From a virus, in IMG/VR virus record IMGVR_UViG_3300037264_001527, positions 1-47,532 of that record: 47,532 nt of DNA, one strand, 5' to 3'. The notes beneath the pieces are model-generated. The model was not told the DNA's origin and did no database searches. It saw only the letters and a program-made list of their open reading frames with translations. Below are positions 45,701-47,532 of this stretch, one piece after another (positions within the stretch are counted from its first letter, which is position 1; each line of letters begins with the position of its first letter). Position numbers and translations under genes: made by a program.

Positions 45701-47314
45701 GTGAGCGAGCAGATCAACTATGATGAGATATACGGGAACATAAATCCCTTCTCGACTCCCGGAAGCATAGAGAGTATCGGCGCTCCTGGGGCACCAACAC
45801 CTTCAACTGATTACGTGGGCCAGCCCGCACAAAGCCTTCCTGGATTACCTCCTGACTTTCCTGGTTTCAAGTCAGCAGAAGAGTCGGCGGCCTACTGGAA
45901 GTGGAACAAGGAAGTCCTGACTCCAGCCTATCAGAAGGCAAATGAAGGAAAGAGCTTCTTTGTGGGGATGAGGGATTGGGCTGAGACAATGTTCAGCATG
46001 GGGCTGAACACCATGTTCCCCGGTGCTGGGCTTGTCGCGAACAAGTTGCTTGGAAGCGAAGGCTCGCAGGAGATGTATCAGCAGACTGCGCCGCTGCAGA
46101 CTATGGCTATGATAGCTGGAATGGTTCCAGAGCCTACGTCACTTCTCGACTACAGCGGATCTTCTCTCTATCCAGCTGCTGGTTCTGCTGGCGCTTTTGG
46201 TGCGCCATCGATGGGAGCCTTTAGTCCAACCGCCGCGGGAGCAAGCCTTGCTGGCCTCGGGACGAGCCTTCCTGGTGCGAGTCTGCTGAACTACGGCGTA
46301 TCGGATACCGCTCTTGGCGCTACAGCACAGCAGGCGACTGGTGCCCTTGCCGGTGGTACTAGCGCAGGGGCTTCTATGGGATTACCACCTGGAGCGGTTC
46401 TCAGCGCGCTTGGGAGCCCAGTTGGAACTGGTGCTGGAAGCATTTTCGCTCCGAGTGGGCCTCCAGATGTCGGTGGATTCAGCCCGGAGATTGATCCTTT
46501 CGCTGGGATGCCGGTAGCTCCACCTGTAGCACCATCGTCACCTTTCGCCAATATGCCCACCAACGTTCCTGACGTGATGACAGTCACTGGGGCAGCTCCG
46601 ACAGGGGTAAACATTCCCGCCATACTTGGTGGTGCTGGTGCTGCGGCTGTACTTGGAGGACTGGTGACTGGAGGCGGTGGTGCGGCTCTTCCTGCGACTA
46701 CTAGTGGTGAGGTTGCTCTCCCTTATCCAAATCCAGATGCAGTTGCGCCATTTTCAAATCTAGGAGCTGGTGCTACAGGGGCTGCTGCTGGAGGAGCCCT
46801 TTCTACGCTTGCAAAGTGGCTCGATCCAGTGATGTCGGTCGCCTCGGGAGCGCTTATGTTGGGTAACGCCAACGACATCTCCGACACGGCTGGCGATGCG
46901 ATTGCAGGCTCTTCACCTTGGGCTACAGGGACTGGGATCACCAATGCAGGGGCCGCGCTTACTGCGGCGATCAACGGAGACTTTGCGAACGATCCGGGGT
47001 TTGCCCTTGCTCAGCGGGCGGCGGCGGCTACGTCCTCAACTCAACCCGGTGGGTACTCTGCTCAGGCGGCTGCAAATGCTGCCTTGATGTACCAGAACAA
47101 CAGGATTCAGGCGCTGAGCGGCCCGGCTGGGGTTGGGTTCAATCCGGCCAATGGATACAACACGGCTCTGACTGGAGCCGGTGCGGCGAACTCTCTCTAC
47201 GGACAGGGCCTGGCTAACATCAGCTATGGGGTTAATCAAGCTCTCGGCGGGACGGGTATGCCGCCATGGCTGACACAGTGGCTGATCCAGAATGGCCTGC
47301 GGAGGGCAGCATGA
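45701..47314 (+). CDS. Gly/Ala-rich virion protein, ejection-type
   Basis: 537 residues from GTG 45701, behind AGGAGAAGG; an ATG at 45677 lies within the preceding gene and lacks a ribosome site. SAEESAAYWKWNKEVLTPAY and SFFVGMRDWAETMFSMGLNT are followed by a hydrophobic Gly/Ala-rich body (ILGGAGAAAVLGGLVTGGGG) and a helical end with QALGGTGMPPWLTQWLIQN. Such glycine-rich membrane-active stretches are typical of ejection proteins. ATGA overlap with the next gene. Confidence 0.65.
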   Translation: MSEQINYDEIYGNINPFSTPGSIESIGAPGAPTPSTDYVGQPAQSLPGLPPDFPGFKSAEESAAYWKWNKEVLTPAYQKANEGKSFFVGMRDWAETMFSMGLNTMFPGAGLVANKLLGSEGSQEMYQQTAPLQTMAMIAGMVPEPTSLLDYSGSSLYPAAGSAGAFGAPSMGAFSPTAAGASLAGLGTSLPGASLLNYGVSDTALGATAQQATGALAGGTSAGASMGLPPGAVLSALGSPVGTGAGSIFAPSGPPDVGGFSPEIDPFAGMPVAPPVAPSSPFANMPTNVPDVMTVTGAAPTGVNIPAILGGAGAAAVLGGLVTGGGGAALPATTSGEVALPYPNPDAVAPFSNLGAGATGAAAGGALSTLAKWLDPVMSVASGALMLGNANDISDTAGDAIAGSSPWATGTGITNAGAALTAAINGDFANDPGFALAQRAAAATSSTQPGGYSAQAAANAALMYQNNRIQALSGPAGVGFNPANGYNTALTGAGAANSLYGQGLANISYGVNQALGGTGMPPWLTQWLIQNGLRRAA

Positions 47315-47532
47315 GCGAACTTTGGGGTTGGGCTGCTGGTGCTCGTGAGTACAAGAAGGATCAGATGGATGATGCACTCAAGCAAGTGCAGGCTCTAGCG
47401 TCACTCGCGCAGATAAAAGAAGCCAATTCCATGTCTGCCCAACGCGAAGTAGCAGCCGCCATGACGCTAGAGGATATCGAGTGGGGGAAGAAGGCTGTTG
47501 CGGTTATGCAGGAGAACCGTCAGAAACTGGAT
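47311..47532 (+). CDS. Ejection-type virion protein, N-terminal part (continues at base 1)
   Basis: The ATG at 47311 overlaps the stop of the preceding gene in an ATGA arrangement. The 30 codons from 47311 to 47400 join in frame to base 2, giving a protein of about 429 residues. The start MSELWGWAAGAREYKKDQMD is helical and charged. The position after a Gly/Ala-rich virion protein and before a 915-residue protein fits the internal ejection proteins of P22-like podoviruses. Sequence similarity is not obvious by eye, so the function rests on context. Confidence 0.75.
   Translation, partial: MSELWGWAAGAREYKKDQMDDALKQVQALASLAQIKEANSMSAQREVAAAMTLEDIEWGKKAVAVMQENRQKLD
47400..47532. repeat. Terminal redundancy, right copy
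   Basis: Second copy of bases 1-133, with one G/A difference at 47526. It lies inside the gene that starts at 47311 and continues at base 1. The mismatch shows real variation or a read error, so the two ends were not simply copied from each other. Confidence 0.95.

Noticed and set aside
1-47532. An integrase or CI-type repressor that would show a temperate life style.
   Set aside because: None recognised on either strand. The LexA-like and HTH proteins are not sufficient evidence of lysogeny.

Overview
The window is an essentially complete genome of a tailed double-stranded DNA phage. Bases 1-133 recur at 47400-47532 with one mismatch, and one gene runs across the junction, so the molecule is circular, or terminally redundant and circularly permuted, with about 47.4 kb of unique sequence. 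The virion genes point to a podovirus of broadly P22-like architecture: portal, scaffold-like protein, capsid, gp4-like and gp10-like tail accessory proteins, large ejection proteins, and no tape measure or tail tube. A Gram-negative host is suggested by a lipoprotein signal in the lysis region, a LexA-type operator and sigma70-type promoters. I see no integrase, CI-type repressor, helicase, primase or polymerase, so lifestyle and replication mode are open.

Layout. (1) 25.9-47.5 kb, continuing through 0-5.5 kb, plus strand: terminase small and large subunits, portal, a GroES-like co-chaperonin, scaffold, capsid, several beta-rich structural proteins, a fibre with a C-terminal self-cleaving chaperone, P22 gp4/gp10-like proteins, a 1060-residue adhesin-like protein, a second fibre related to the first, three ejection-type proteins, then membrane protein, endolysin and holin. 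(2) 5.5-14.3 kb, minus strand: a dense operon of small overlapping genes read leftward from a divergent promoter at 14.35 kb. It holds RecT, a NinB-like protein, HNH and VRR-NUC nucleases, a stand-alone LexA DNA-binding domain with its own LexA-box-like operator, several small zinc-type proteins and two tandem-repeat proteins. (3) 14.4-21.5 kb, plus strand: a small HTH protein, an adenine methyltransferase, a PD-(D/E)XK nuclease, a second methyltransferase, a structured leader, and many small proteins with coiled coils and Cys-rich tails. (4) 21.7-24.2 kb, minus strand: small genes, including a third tandem-repeat protein, read from a strong promoter with an operator at 24.25 kb. (5) 24.3-25.9 kb: control-like DNA with a promoter, a frameshifted gene, 10-bp iterons, a lone minus-strand gene and paired palindromic operators just before the packaging genes.

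How it fits together (inference): leftward and rightward early transcripts start from a promoter pair sharing one palindromic -35 element at 14.35 kb. Recombination, nuclease and methylation genes process and mark the DNA. Packaging probably starts in or near the very G-rich small-terminase gene. The late transcript ends in the lysis genes, whose last stop codon abuts the stop of the oppositely oriented lipoprotein gene. The most unusual points are the LexA-like protein with a matching operator, three differently built tandem-repeat genes that vary at fixed codons, the structured RNA before 18.1 kb, a fibre cassette flanked by 27-bp direct repeats, and the G-quadruplex motif inside the terminase gene.
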